Shown piece by piece: positions 11,969 to 24,368 of a stretch of 64,000 bases of DNA; within the stretch, counting starts at the first letter, position 1, and each line of letters opens with the position of its first letter. The position numbers and the translations under genes are program-made. Source of the stretch: Argopecten irradians (lineage: Eukaryota; Mollusca; Bivalvia; Pectinida; Pectinidae); NCBI RefSeq assembly GCF_041381155.1, contig NC_091135.1, forward strand, positions 47,729,086-47,793,085. The letters are read 5' to 3'. The notes beneath the pieces are model-generated. The model made no database searches and was not told where the DNA came from. It saw nothing but the letters and a program-made list of their open reading frames with translations.

Positions 11969-14900
11969 ATGTCAGATATGTTTACCTGCAGTGTTTGTAG
12001 TGGAGTTAGCTATACAATATTAGATTTCCTCAATCACAAAGCTCAACGTGAGTATCTGTATTGTCAACTCTCTTTACACCATCGAAACTAAAGTTAAATT
12101 CACTGGCTTAAGGAGATTTCATTAGCCTTTGTAGTGCTTGTTTTTCTGCAACTCTTGAAATAGAACAGATGTTGACTCTTTTTCCAAACTATCAAAGCAT
12201 CTGACAGGTTTATGTCATAAAGTAAATGCACAATTAACACAATAATATATATTTCAAAGAAAGTTGTTCATCGATACAGTAATGCATTTTGATGAAACCT
12301 ATTATACAGCCATATTTGCCAAAATGATCATGATTTATTATGATTTGAACTGTTATCAAAACAATTAATTCTATATTTAGAAGTGTTGATCAGGTGTATA
12401 GAAACAGAATGAAGAAGTCATTGTTTCAATCCTTGATTTGGTTATTTATCTTTTATATTTACATTCACTTGCCATTTCTACCATATAAACTAACAAAGGC
12501 AAAGTGAAGTATATGGGGGTATAGTTGACACCCAAAACGTGACCATTATGACGTCACTAATGTTGATATGGTCACTGATCACCATCAAAATGTCTGTTCC
12601 ATCTTGTGGATTAAATTGTTGTTGATAGATGGTTTTCATGGTCAAACTTAAACAATGTTAATGCATAGACTTCCAAAATGAGTTATAATGTCAATATAAG
12701 TATTAAACTATTTTCATATGGAATTAATGGTCTATATAGATGCCAGAGCTTTGCAGACAATCATTTCATAATGTGCCAGCGAATTATGAAGATTGTCTGC
12801 AAAGCTCTGGCATCTATAAGCATATATAGACCATAGATTCCATAGGAAAACGTATAATTCTTAAGGAATCACATGATTTACTGACAATAGAGGCTAATGA
12901 CATCATTAAAACTGCTTGAAATTAATCACAGGCATTTGTTAAAAAGTTTGGCAGCTATGTTAAAGTATTACACATTATAACATAGAGGACAATTTTATAA
13001 AATCTTGTTTACCAATTTGTTGTAATGCTTTCCTATAAAATGATAAGGTGAAACTGACTGTAGAATTATTGCTTGTTAAGAGTTATGTTTGTGTGTTATA
13101 CAGATGCAGCCCCTGGTGCTGGAATACATTGTGAGTTCTGTCAGATATCCTACACCAGATATATCACATTAAAGGAACACTACCGCATCAAACATAAGAT
13201 AGTGTTCTCCGACGACAACAGTCCAAATGTATCTATGGCTAGAAGTCGACAGTACAAACGAAGAAAAAAGTCAAACAGCACCAGTGAACAACTCAAAGCT
13301 GTAACAGAAAATGATGAGCAAGACACACAAGTTGATAACGGGTTCGTTGTCATGGAAAAGAAGTCAAAATTTGACGACATTGTTAATAGCATGGGAAACA
13401 CTTCAGAGCAAATCACTGACTTACAGCATATTACCGAAAAGGAATCTGGTCTTGAAACGATGCAGACCAGTCAGGGTCTGGAGTCTTCAACGGTAATCAT
13501 GATGACAAGTGATAATGGCAATATGCTCCATAGTAAAGCTTTAGACACGCACCCAATCTCACATCTCTTAGAATCAAGCACAGATGCAAATTTCAACTCA
13601 TCGGCTCTGACTTGTGACATGCCATCGTCCGGGGCAGAAATAGGGGAGGCTCGGTTGGGACAGGGAGAAAATAATCCCCATGAGGAGTTCTTATTTATGG
13701 GTCAAAATTCAGTGCATGTGGTAATGGAGCGTAGCAACCATGACAGCATAATGACCAATGGAATTTGCTCTCTTATGACAACATCGGACATGCAAGATAA
13801 AAACTCTGGTCTGTCTCAAGGTTACGAAGATTTTAACATTACCTCAGAAAATGTTCAGTCATCCTATGGTTTACAGCATCATGGAGATCTGTGTGGACTA
13901 AGATCAATGGAAGACGACTCATCTGTCCATGTCATTGTTGAGAAAAATGACTCGCTACCCAATCATACATTAGTAGGTAATGGCGAGTTGATGAATCTAT
14001 GTGGTGGCGACAGTAACGGAAATCTGATCTCAGAACAGCTCGAACAAACAGAACTGATAACAGACCCTCCTTTACTGGATAAGGCTACAACAGACGATTT
14101 TCACTTCATATTGTTAACTGATTTTGTGGAGGGGAACTCCATTACTTATGGCAAGCAGGCATTCAAGTGTCTTCATTGTGATTACCAGAGTAGCTGGAAA
14201 AGTGGTTTGTGTCGTCACATGCGAGAGGAACATTCTGACACACTGTCTCTTCATCAGGCCATTCAAATTAAAGCAGCACATACTGACAGCAATAGAACCG
14301 TTATGAAAATGTCAGAATATACAGCCATGCAGCTAACATGGAAAAACAAATCTGCTCATCCACGGTCTCGTGGTGTCGAAAAACAGGACCTTCCAGGAAA
14401 CTTTGCCTGCCCTAAGTGTGACAAAGTGTTCAATAGACTGCGGTATTTGAGAAAACATCAAATTGTTCACCGCACTGATCAAAAGTTTCTGTGTGACGAG
14501 TGTGGAAAAGCTTTCAAAACAAGAGCCTACTTAAATCAGCACAGGAAAGTTCATAAAAAAGAAGCGTACAGTTGTAACCAGTGTGACTTTAAATCGTCCA
14601 TCAATACTGTGATCCACGAACACAGACAGATCCATAACAAAGGCTGTGTGCTGTGTGATATCTGTGGTACAGCTTACTTTGACAAATCTACATTAGCCAA
14701 ACACAAATCTGTCCATGATATGAGTCGTCCATTCCCCTGTACTTATCCTGGTTGTACCTGGCGTTTCAGAAACGAGGTGATGTGTCGCGCACATGTTAGA
14801 AACCACACGACTAAAGGTAAATTTAAATGTACAGTGTGTGGTTACGTCTTCAGACACAAACATCACCTTCAAAGGCACGAGGAAAAAATGCATGGAATAG

Positions 14901-15250
14901 CGATTCCGAAAACATGGTCGAAGAAAAATGCTCAAGAGGAAAAGAAACTAGACATTGTTGAAGAAATCACTGATACTGTCAATCTTATTGTTGACCCAGA
15001 CATTAGTTCTGATCATCTGAATCTCCAAAACGCTTTACAAACCAACCAGCTGGTGATTGCTACAGATAGTGATGGCAACACAATCAATTATGAAGTGGCG
15101 GACATCGCAATGAATGTGGCATATCAGACATTATTGGCGGGTACAGACGGTCAGTCAGTCGACACCATCCTCATACCACACCAGGCCAATGACTGTAGCC
15201 ATATAGTGTTACAGCAGGAGACTGAATCTATTACAGAAACAGTGCAATAA
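11969..15250 (+). CDS. C2H2 zinc-finger protein, nine fingers, 741 aa
   Basis: Probable nuclear DNA-binding transcription regulator. Coding exons are 11969-12047 and 13104-15250. The first coding exon follows an acceptor (TTTAATTGCAG, ending 11955), so a 5' exon lies upstream. The donor at 12048 is GTGAGT and the next acceptor is TTATACAG. Splicing completes a finger: C7, C10 and H23 come from exon 1, and H27 is the codon split by the intron (CX2CX12HX3H). Finger 2 (C36, C39) follows. A long acidic, Ser/Thr-rich, probably disordered region separates these from finger 3 (about residue 380) and an uninterrupted run of six fingers (about 460-625), one of them CX4C. The linkers are mostly not TGEKP. 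The tail of about 115 residues is acidic and finger-free. Starting at the ATG at 11969 is preferred because it keeps the first finger. It resembles ZFP64-like many-finger proteins in layout, but I cannot assign an orthologue. Confidence 0.9.
12714..12850. repeat. Long hairpin inside the zinc-finger gene intron
   Basis: Arms 12735-12762 and 12791-12818 are exact reverse complements over 28 bases (TATAGATGCCAGAGCTTTGC and on). Pairing continues imperfectly outward to about 12714/12850 and inward (TTCATAAT with ATTATGAA), leaving a loop of about 10 bases. It is a MITE-like foldback without coding capacity in the single visible intron (12048-13103). Confidence 0.85.
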
Positions 15251-16085
15251 CTAATTCATAAATACTCTTGTGTAAGGTTAATATAATAGTTGAATTAAAT
15301 ATGGTTATCACTGTACAATACCAAACTATACCCGATGCTGGTGGTTACAGATCACTTTGAACTGTCACATGTATTTTAATATACATTGTGATTAGTTGAT
15401 ATAATTGTTAAAATTTACATATGCAAAGGAAAAACAAATTTAATACCTGGTATAATGTACAAGTAGATCTTGGGACTTGGGAGATGGTTGTTCAAGTATA
15501 AAATAACAACAAGTCTAATTATTCTGCATGGCTGTCAATACATTTGCATTTGTATGCAACATGATGTTTTATTACATTCCTATCTAGTCCATACATGTAA
15601 AATTTTATATTTATAGAAATGGTTTGCTTCTGTTGACTCAAATTCATAGCCTCAAGTGTTCATGGCATCATTACAAGGTTCTGGTTCTGCACATGGAGTA
15701 TGCTTTTAAAGAGGAATGCGACATTAACCGTTGAAAGTATTTTGGTTATCTTAAAGTGATATTATGGTATGTGTTTTTAGGGTAGAAGAAAGTGATATTA
15801 AATATCAATTGTAAAAATACAAAGAATGTATAGAGAAAAAAAATGGTGCATCAAGAAAAAGTGATATTAAGCAGAAAGTGACATTAACCATTGGGACACC
15901 GAATTGCGTCCACTGTACCAGGGATACACAACACTAAAATCTGAGGATTTATGTTATTGTTGATGCTATTGACATGTGCATACCCATACAAATCAAATCA
16001 AAGAAATGAAACAATCACTTTTTACTGTTGTATCAATGATCAAACTATTAATAGAATTAGTGCCTAATTTATGACGATGAGAGAA
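15251..16085 (+). other. 3' UTR / intergenic sequence of the zinc-finger gene
   Basis: AT-rich sequence after the stop codon. I see no clean AATAAA signal close to the stop. Several short direct repeats of GTGATATTAA lie at 15740-15880. A run of about 20 A follows at about 16107-16127, next to the element that starts at 16166. Confidence 0.4.
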
Positions 16086-16165
16086 ATATTTTTTCTACAA
16101 CATGAAAAAAAAAAAAAAAAAAAAATTGAATTTATTGATGCATAATCAATACCGATAATCAAAAT

Positions 16166-19100
16166 TTTTAGCCCACCATCATCAGATGGTGGGCTATTCA
16201 AATCGCCTTTCGTCCGTGGTCCGTCCGTCCTTCCGTCCGTCCTTCCGTCCGTCCGTCCGTCCGTTAACAATTCTTGTTACCGCTATTTCTCTAAAAGTAC
16301 TGAAGGGATCTTTCTCAAATTTCATATGTAGGTTCCCCTAGGACCCTAGTTGTGCATATTACATTTTGGGACTGATCGGTTAACAAGATGGCCGACCAGC
16401 CGCCATTATGGATTTTGATAGTTAAAGTTTGTTACGGCTAATTCTCAGAAAGTACTGAAGTGATCTTTCTCAAATTTCATATGTAGGTTCCCCTAGGACC
16501 CTAGTAGTGCATATTGCATTTTGGGACTAATCAGTCAACAAGATGGCCGCCAGGTAGCCATCTTGGATTTTGATAGTTAAAGTTTGTTACCGCTATTTCT
16601 CAGAAAGTACTGAAGGGATCTCTTTCTCAAATTTCATATGTAGGTTTCCCTAGGACCCTAGTTGTGCATATTGAATTTTGGGACTGATCGGTCAACAAGA
16701 TGGCCGACCAGCCGCCATCTTGGATTTTGATAGTTAAAGTTTGTTACGGCTAATTCTCAGAAAGTACTGAAGTGATCTTTCTCAAATTTCATATGTAGGT
16801 TCCCCTAGGACCCTAGTAGTGCATATTGCATTTTGGGACTGATCGGTCAACAAGATGGCCGCCAGGTAGCCATCTTGGATTTTGATAGTTAAAGTTTGTT
16901 ACCGCTATTTCTCAGAAAGCACTGAAGGGATCTTTCTCAAATTTCATATGTAGGTTCCCCTAGGACCCTAGTAGTGCATATTGTATTTTGGGACTGATCG
17001 GTCAACAAGATGGCCGCCAGGCAGCCATCTTGGATTTTGATAGTTAAAGTTTGTTACCGCTATTTCTCATAAAGTATTGAAGTGATCTTTCTCAAATTTC
17101 ATATGTAGGTTCCCGTAGGACCCCAGTTGTGCATATTGCATTTTGGGACTGATCGGTCAACAAGATGGCCGACCAGCCGCCATCTTGGATTTTGATAGTT
17201 AAAGTTTGTTACCGCTAATTCTCAGAAAGTACTGAAGGGATCTTTCTCAAATTTCATATGTAGGTTCCCCTAGGACCCTAGTTGTGCATATTGTATTTTG
17301 GGACTGATCGGTCAACAAGATGGCTGCCAGGCAGCCATCTTGGATTTTGATAGTTAAAGTTTGTTACCGCTATTTCTCAGAAAGTATTGAAGGGATTGTT
17401 CTCAAATTTCATATGTAGGTTCCCCTAGGACCCTAGTTGTGCATATTACATTTTGGGACTGATCGGTTAACAAGATGGCCGACCAGCCGCCATCTTGGAT
17501 TTTGATAGTTAAAGTTTTGTTACGGCTAATTCTCAGAAAGTACTGAAGTGATCTTTCTCAAATTTCATATGTAGGTTCCCCTAGGACCCTAGTAGTGCAT
17601 ATTGCATTTTGGGACTGATCGGTCAACAAGATGGCCGCCAGGTAGCCATCTTGGATTTTGATAGTTAAAGTTTGTTACCGCTATTTCTCAGAAAGTACTG
17701 AAGGGATCTTTCTCAAATTTCATATGTAGGTTCCCCTAGGACCCTAGTTGTGCATATTGCATTTTGGGACTGATCGGTCAACAAGATGGCCGACCAGCCG
17801 CCATCTTGGATTTTGATAGTTAAAGTTTGTTACGGCTAATTCTCAGAAAGTACTGAAGTGATCTTTCTCAAATTTCATATGTAGGTTCCCCTAGGACCCT
17901 AGTAGTGCATATTGCATTTTGGGACTGATCGGTCAACAAGATGGCCGCCAGGTAGCCATCTTGGATTTTGATAGTTAAAGTATGTTACCGCTATTTCTCA
18001 GAAAGCACTGAAGGGATCTTTCTCAAATTTCATATGGAGGTTCCCCTAGGACCCTAGTAGTGCATATTGTATTTTGGGACTGATCGGTCAACAAGATGGC
18101 CGCCAGGCAGCCATCTTGGATTTTGATAGTTAAAGTTTGTTACCGCTATTTCTCATAAAGTATTGAAGTGATCTTTCTCAAATTTCATATGTAGGTTCCC
18201 GTAGGACCCCAGTTGTGCATATTGCATTTTGGGACTGATCGGTCAACAAGATGGCCGACCAGCCGCCATCTTGGATTTTGATAGTTAAAGTTTGTTACCG
18301 CTAATTCTCAGAAAGTACTGAAGGGATCTTTCTCAAATTTCATATGTAGGTTCCCCTAGGACCCTAGTTGTGCATATTGTATTTTGGGACTGATCGGTCA
18401 ACAAGATGGCTGCCAGGCAGCCATCTTGGATTTTGATAGTTAAAGTTTGTTACCGCTATTTCTCAGAAAGTATTGAAGGGATTGTTCTCAAATTTCATAT
18501 GTAGGTTCCCCTAGGACCCTAGTTGTGCATATTACATTTTGGGACTGATCGGTTAACAAGATGGCCGACCAGCCGCCATCTTGGATTTTGATAGTTTAAG
18601 TTTGTTACGGCTAATTCTCAGAAAGTACTGAAGTGATCTTTCTCAAATTTCATATGTAGGTTCCCCTAGGACCCTAGTAGTGCATATTGCATTTTGGGAC
18701 TGATCGGTCAACAAGATGGCCGCCAGGTAGCCATCTTGGATTTTGATAGTTAAAGTTTGTTACCGCTATTTCTCAGAAAGTACTGAAGGGATCTTTCTCA
18801 AATTTCATATGTAGGTTCCCCTAGGACCCTAGTTGTGCATATTGCATTTTGGGACTGATCGGTCAACAAGATGGCCGACCAGCCGCCATCTTGGATTTTG
18901 ATAGTTAAAGTTTGTTACGGCTAATTCTCAGAAAGTACTGAAGTGATCTTTCTCAAATTTCATATGTAGGTTCCCCTAGGACCCTAGTAGTGCATATTGC
19001 ATTTTGGGACTGATCGGTCAACAAGATGGCCGCCAGGTAGCCATCTTGGATTTTGATAGTTAAAGTTTGTTACCGCTATTTCTCAGAAAGCACTGAAGGG

Positions 19101-20395
19101 ATCTTTCTCAAATTTCATATGTAGGTTCCCCTAGGACCCTAGTAGTGCATATTGTATTTTGGGACTGATCGGTCAACAAGATGGCCGCCAGGCAGCCATC
19201 TTGGATTTTGATAGTTAAAGTTTGTTACCGCTATTTCTCATAAAGTATTGAAGTGATCTTTCTCAAATTTCATATGTAGGTTCCCGTAGGACCCCAGTTG
19301 TGCATATTGCATTTTGGGACTGATCGGTCAACAAGATGGCCGACCAGCCGCCATCTTGGATTTTGACAGTTAAAGTTTGTTACCGCTAATTCTCAGAAAG
19401 TACTGAAGGGATCTTTCTCAAATTTCATATGTAGGTTCCCCTACGACCCCAGTTGTGCATATTGCATTTTGGGACTGATCGGTCAACAAGATGGCCGACC
19501 GGTGGCCATCTTGGATTTTGATAGTTAAAGTTTGTTACCGCTATTTCTCAGAAAGTATTGAAGGGATTGTTCTCAAATTTCATATGTAGGTTCCTCTAGG
19601 ACCCTAGTTCTGCATATTACATTTTGGGACTGATCGGTCAACAAGATGGCCGACCAGCAGCCATCTTGGATTTTGATAGTTAAAGTTTGCTACGGCTATT
19701 TCTCAGAAAGCATTGAAGGGATTGTTCTCAAATTTCATATGTAGGTTCCCCTAGGACCCTAGTAGTGCATATTGCATTTTGGGACTGATCAGTCAACAAG
19801 ATGGCTGCCAGGTAGCCATCTTGGATTTTGATAGTTAAAGTATGTTACCGCTATTTCTCAGAAAGCACTGAAGGGATCTTTCTCAAATTTCATATGTAGG
19901 TTCCCCTAGGACCCCAGTTGTGCATATTGCATTTTGGGACTGATCGGTCAACAAGATAGCCGCCAGGTAGCCATCTTGGATTTTGATAGTTAAAGTTTGT
20001 TACCGCTATTTCTCAGAAAGTACTGAAGGGATTGTTCTCAAATTTCATATGTAGGTTCCCCTAGGACCCCAGTTGTGCATATTGCATTTTGGGACTGATC
20101 GGTCAACAAGATGGCTGACCGGTGACTATCTTGGATTTTGATAGTTAAAGTTTGTTACCGCTATTTCTCAGAAAGTATTGAAGGGATTGTTCTCAAATAT
20201 CATATGTAGGTTCCTCTAGGACCCTAGTTCTGCCTATTGCATTTTGCGATCACCATCTTGGATTTTGATAGTTTAAAGTTTGAAAAGCAGAAAAAAGAAG
20301 TGTAGGTTTGAAAAGCAGAGAAAAGATCCCTCTTTCATTTGTCAGACATAGATCAATCTTTGGTGGGCGCCAAGATCCCTCTGGGATCTCTTGTT
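16166..20395 (+). mobile_element. Family-A repeat-filled element, copy A1
   Basis: The 5' end is TTTTTAG plus a palindrome (AGCCCACCATC and GATGGTGGGCT around a short loop), then ATTCAAATCGCC and a CCGTCCGTC-type run. The 3' end is TTTGGTGGGCGCCAAG, the palindrome AGATCCC-TCT-GGGATCT and CTTGTT. Both ends recur at A2-A4 in this window, which defines the element. The interior is about 26 tandem copies of a 155-bp monomer and no protein. Terminal hairpins, no TIRs and internal tandem arrays are what I recall for non-autonomous Helitron/Helentron-like elements of bivalves; that class is an inference. Confidence 0.75.
16265..19450 (+). repeat. Higher-order tandem array: seven 155-bp monomers per about 1086-bp unit
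   Basis: Monomers carry TTTCTCAAATTTCATATGTA, CATTTTGGGACTGATCGG and the palindromic AAGATGGC..GCCATCTT core. Variant sites repeat at a fixed long distance: CTCATAAAGTATTG recurs at about 17068, 18154 and 19239, and GCATATTACATTTTGGG at about 16355, 17442 and 18528. The spacing is 1085-1087 bp, seven monomer lengths, giving about 2.9 higher-order copies. From 19450 to 20290 monomers continue without this register. Confidence 0.85.
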
Positions 20396-20472
20396 CATTA
20401 CAGTATGAAATAAATACACTGAACATGCACTATAGTATTAATGTATACAAATCCAAATGTATTTGTAAATGT

Positions 20473-22577
20473 ATCATCAGATGGTGGGATATTCAAATCG
20501 CTTTTTGTCCCTGGTCTGTCATCTGTCCGTCCGTCCGTCTGTTAACAATTCTTGTTACCGCTATTTCTCAGAAAGTACAGAAGGGATCTTTCTCAAATTT
20601 CATATGTAGGTTCCCCTAGGGCCCTAGTTGTGCATATTGCATTTTGGGACCAATCGGTCAACAAAATGGCCGCCTGGCAGCCATCTTGGATTTTGATAGT
20701 TAAAGTTTGTTACCGCTATTTCTCAGAAAGTACAGAAGGGATCTCTCTCAAATTTCACATGTAGGTTCCCCTAGGGGTCTAGTTGTGCATATTGCATTTT
20801 GGGACCAATCAGTCAACAAGATGGCCGACAGTCCGCCATCTTGGATTTTGATAGTCAAAGTTTGTTACCGCTATTTCTCAGAAAGTATTGAAAGGATTCT
20901 TCTCAAATTTCACATGTAGGTTCCCCTAGGGCCCTAGTTATGCATATTGCATTTTGGGACTGATCAATCCACAAAATGGCCAACAGGCCGCCATCTTGGA
21001 TTTTGACAATTGAAGTTTGTTACTACTATTTCTCAGAAAGTACTGAAGGGAGCCATCTCAAATTTGATGTGCATGGTCCCTTAGGTCCCTGGTTATGCAT
21101 ATTGCATTTTGGTATCGATCGCTGAACAAGATGGCCGACAGGACGCCATCTTGGATTTTGACAATTGAAGTTTGTTACCGCTATTTCTCAGAAAGTACTG
21201 AAGGGATCTGTCTCAAATTGCATGTGCAGGTTCCACCAAGGGTCTTATTGTGCGTATCGCATTTTGGGACCGATCAGTGACAAGATGGCCGACAAGCCGC
21301 CATCTTGGATATTGATAGTTGAAGCTTGTACCACTATTTCTCAGCAGGAACTGAAGGGATCTGTCTCAAATTTCCTGTACAGGTTACCTTAAGTCCCCGG
21401 TTAAGCATATTGCATTTTGGTACCGATCAGTGAACAAGGTTGCTGACAGGCCACCATCTCGGAATTTGATAATTAATATTGGTTACCGCTATTTCTCAGA
21501 AAGTACTGAAGAGATCTTTCTCTAATTTCATATGTAGGTTCCCCTAGGGCCCTAGTTGTGCAAAAATGCATTTTGGGACCAATCAGTCAACAAAATGGCC
21601 GCCTGGCAGCCATCTGGGATTTTGATAGTTAAAGTTTGTTACCGCTATTTCTCAGAATGTATTGAAGGGATCTTTCTCAAATTTCACATGTAGGTTCCCT
21701 TAGGGGTCTTGTTGTGCATATTGCATTTTGGGACCAATCAGTCAACAAGATGGCCGACAGTCCGCCATCTTGGATTTTGATAGTCAAAATTTGTTACCGC
21801 TATTTCTCAGAAAGTATTGAAGGGATGAAGGGATTCTTCTCAAATTTCACATGTAGGTTCCCCTAGGGCCCTAGCTATGCATATTGCATTTTGGGACTGA
21901 TCAATCCACAAGATCGCCAACAGGCCGCCATCTTGGATTTTGACAATTGAAGTTTGTTACCTCTATTTCTCAGAAAGTACTGAAGGGAGCCGTCTCAAAT
22001 TTGATGTGCATGGTCCCTTAGGTCCCTGGTTATGCATATTGCATTTTTGTACCGATCAGTGAACAAGATGGCCGACAGGAAACCATCTTGTATATTGATA
22101 GTTGAAGCTTGTTACCACTATTTCTCAGAAAGTGCTGAAGGGATCTGTCTCAAATTTCATGTACAGGTTACCTTAAGTCCCTGGTTAAGCATATTGCAGT
22201 TTGGTACCGATCAGTGAACAAGACAGCTGACAGGCCACCATCTTGGAATTTGATAATTAATGTTGGTTACCGCATATCTCAGAAAGTACTGAAGTGATCT
22301 GTCTCAAATTTTATATGTAACTTCCCCTAGGACCTTTGTTGTGCATATTGCATTTTCGGACTGATCGGGCAAAAAGATGGCCGACAGGTAGCCATCTTGG
22401 ATTTTTATTATTGAAGTTTGTTACTGTTATACATCTCAGAAAGTACTCGAAGGGTCTTTCTCAAATTTCATATGTAGTAATATGAAGTAAAAGTTTGGAA
22501 AGCAGAGATAAGATCCCTCTTTCGTTTGTCAGACATTGATCATTCTTTGGTGGGCGCCAAGATCCCTCTGGGATCTC
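20473..22577 (+). mobile_element. Family-A element, copy A2 (5' end clipped)
   Basis: It begins inside the 5' hairpin (only ATCATCAGATGGTGGG is left), then has the CCGTCCGTC run and about 12 monomers more diverged than those of A1. It ends with the GGTGGGCGCCAAG motif and the AGATCCC-TCT-GGGATCT palindrome, but the flank reads CGTATG instead of CTTGTT. It sits only 78 bp after A1 in the same orientation. Monomer divergence suggests it is older. Confidence 0.75.
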
Positions 22578-23269
22578 GTATGTATATGTAAAGCCACATT
22601 TGATTTTACAACAATCTTTAACACACCAGGTGGAATCAAAAATGATTTATTACACACATGTATGGACATTTTGCCAGAAGAGTTTTGCATGACTTGTCTA
22701 CATGATATTTTGTACACAAAGATAATTTCTACCGAGTAATAAGTTATAATACATCCCTACTTCTCTCTCAAGTCTCTGTGGATTATATCTACATTTTAAT
22801 ATATGTAAATCTGTTTACCACATACCTCATCTTCAAGCTATGTACGGTACAATATGTTTATTACCTTGTATTTGTTTATACTTCCGTCCTAATTCATGAA
22901 CCTTTTCAGTCACCTGAGACCATGGCTATCACTTAGAGAATCATCCATTAACTAATTTATATAGGACGCCGGTCTAGCCATCTGTTCTTCTGATATCCTT
23001 ACATGATTTGAGTCGTCCTGACTTCTAAAACAAATTACTGATGCAGTTATGAATAAATCTGGGTTCAGGTCTCGTATGAATACTTTCAGTTATATAACTT
23101 ATATTTTAAGTTTAGTTTCGCTATTTTTCACTTGTATACAGTATCATACATTAAATAGGCCAGTTTTTTATTATCCATTTACTGAGCAGAAAACACCGAT
23201 CTGTAATATAAACAACTTCTGTCTCGGAGTGTAGGGTTTATTGTCACTTCTTTATAGTAGTTATGTGGT

Positions 23270-23388
23270 ATATCCATCTTCAGTATTGATTTAAATGTAA
23301 TTTAATGTATATCCATCTTCAGTATTGATTTAAATGTAATTTAATGTATATCCATCTTCAGTATTGATTTAAATGTAATTTAATGTGG
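23270..23388 (+). repeat. Three-copy 39-bp direct repeat
   Basis: Three nearly identical units of TATCCATCTTCAGTATTGAT plus TTAAATGTAATTTAATG are spaced 39 bp apart. The rest of 22580-24365 shows no gene or clear repeat. Confidence 0.85.
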
Positions 23389-24368
23389 ATGTCAAACCAT
23401 AAGATTTCTATATCATTTAGTCTACCAGATCATTGTTGAACTTGGAGTTATACGAGCTGTGGTAGGCATGTACAAGAATATTCTGTACTTTTCAAAATGT
23501 CACTAGGAATATCATAAATTGTTTAAGCATGCCTTTTTTGCCGATACAATAATACCTTGAACAGTCATGGTTGATTACTACAAAAAGTGTTATTAATTGC
23601 TGTTTGCCTAAAAGAATTGATGTTGCTATTCCCACTTCACCATCCCAATGGGGTAAGAAGCTGATGCAATGGTTCATCATCTGTCTGGTAAAAATTCTCT
23701 CAGAATTGATTGACATCAGAATTCACTAAAGGACATTGGGCTCAAATTGACATTTCTGTAACATTATCCAAGATGTTCCAAGATTATTCAACCCAATAAG
23801 CACCCAGGGCATTTAAACATTGAAAAAATGAAAAGGTGCTTATTAAGACGAAATTATCGCAAAGCAAAATGTAAACCCATACAGTTATGATAGTTTTGGT
23901 CTTTATTTATGCCCAGGGCAATTGAAACTGAGGTCCCAAAAGGGGGAGGGACATGGGAGCCTATTAGGTCGAATACGGTATGTATAAAGATAGGAGGACA
24001 AGGAAGAGGATGGGTGAAGCTGGCTCATTTGACCACATACTGAATAGAGGGTAAATTTTCGGGGTGGTTTATTTTCGCTATATACACAGATTTACTGAAA
24101 TCTGCAAATTCAAAACACTAGCAAAACCCATTATCGCACCATTGTACTCTACCCAAAGTGGCACTGCTCTCAAGCAGTTATACTCAAAATTAATTGAAAA
24201 GATAGAAGATGTATTAATAACATACTATTGACACTGTCACAACTTTATTAATCTATGCATATTCTATTTTGAGAAATTTGTGTGTACCGTAAAATTGAAC
24301 CACTGCGAATACAGTTTTAAAATAAAAAAACAGGGACCTACAAATTTAAAGAGCTTTACGGTATATTA

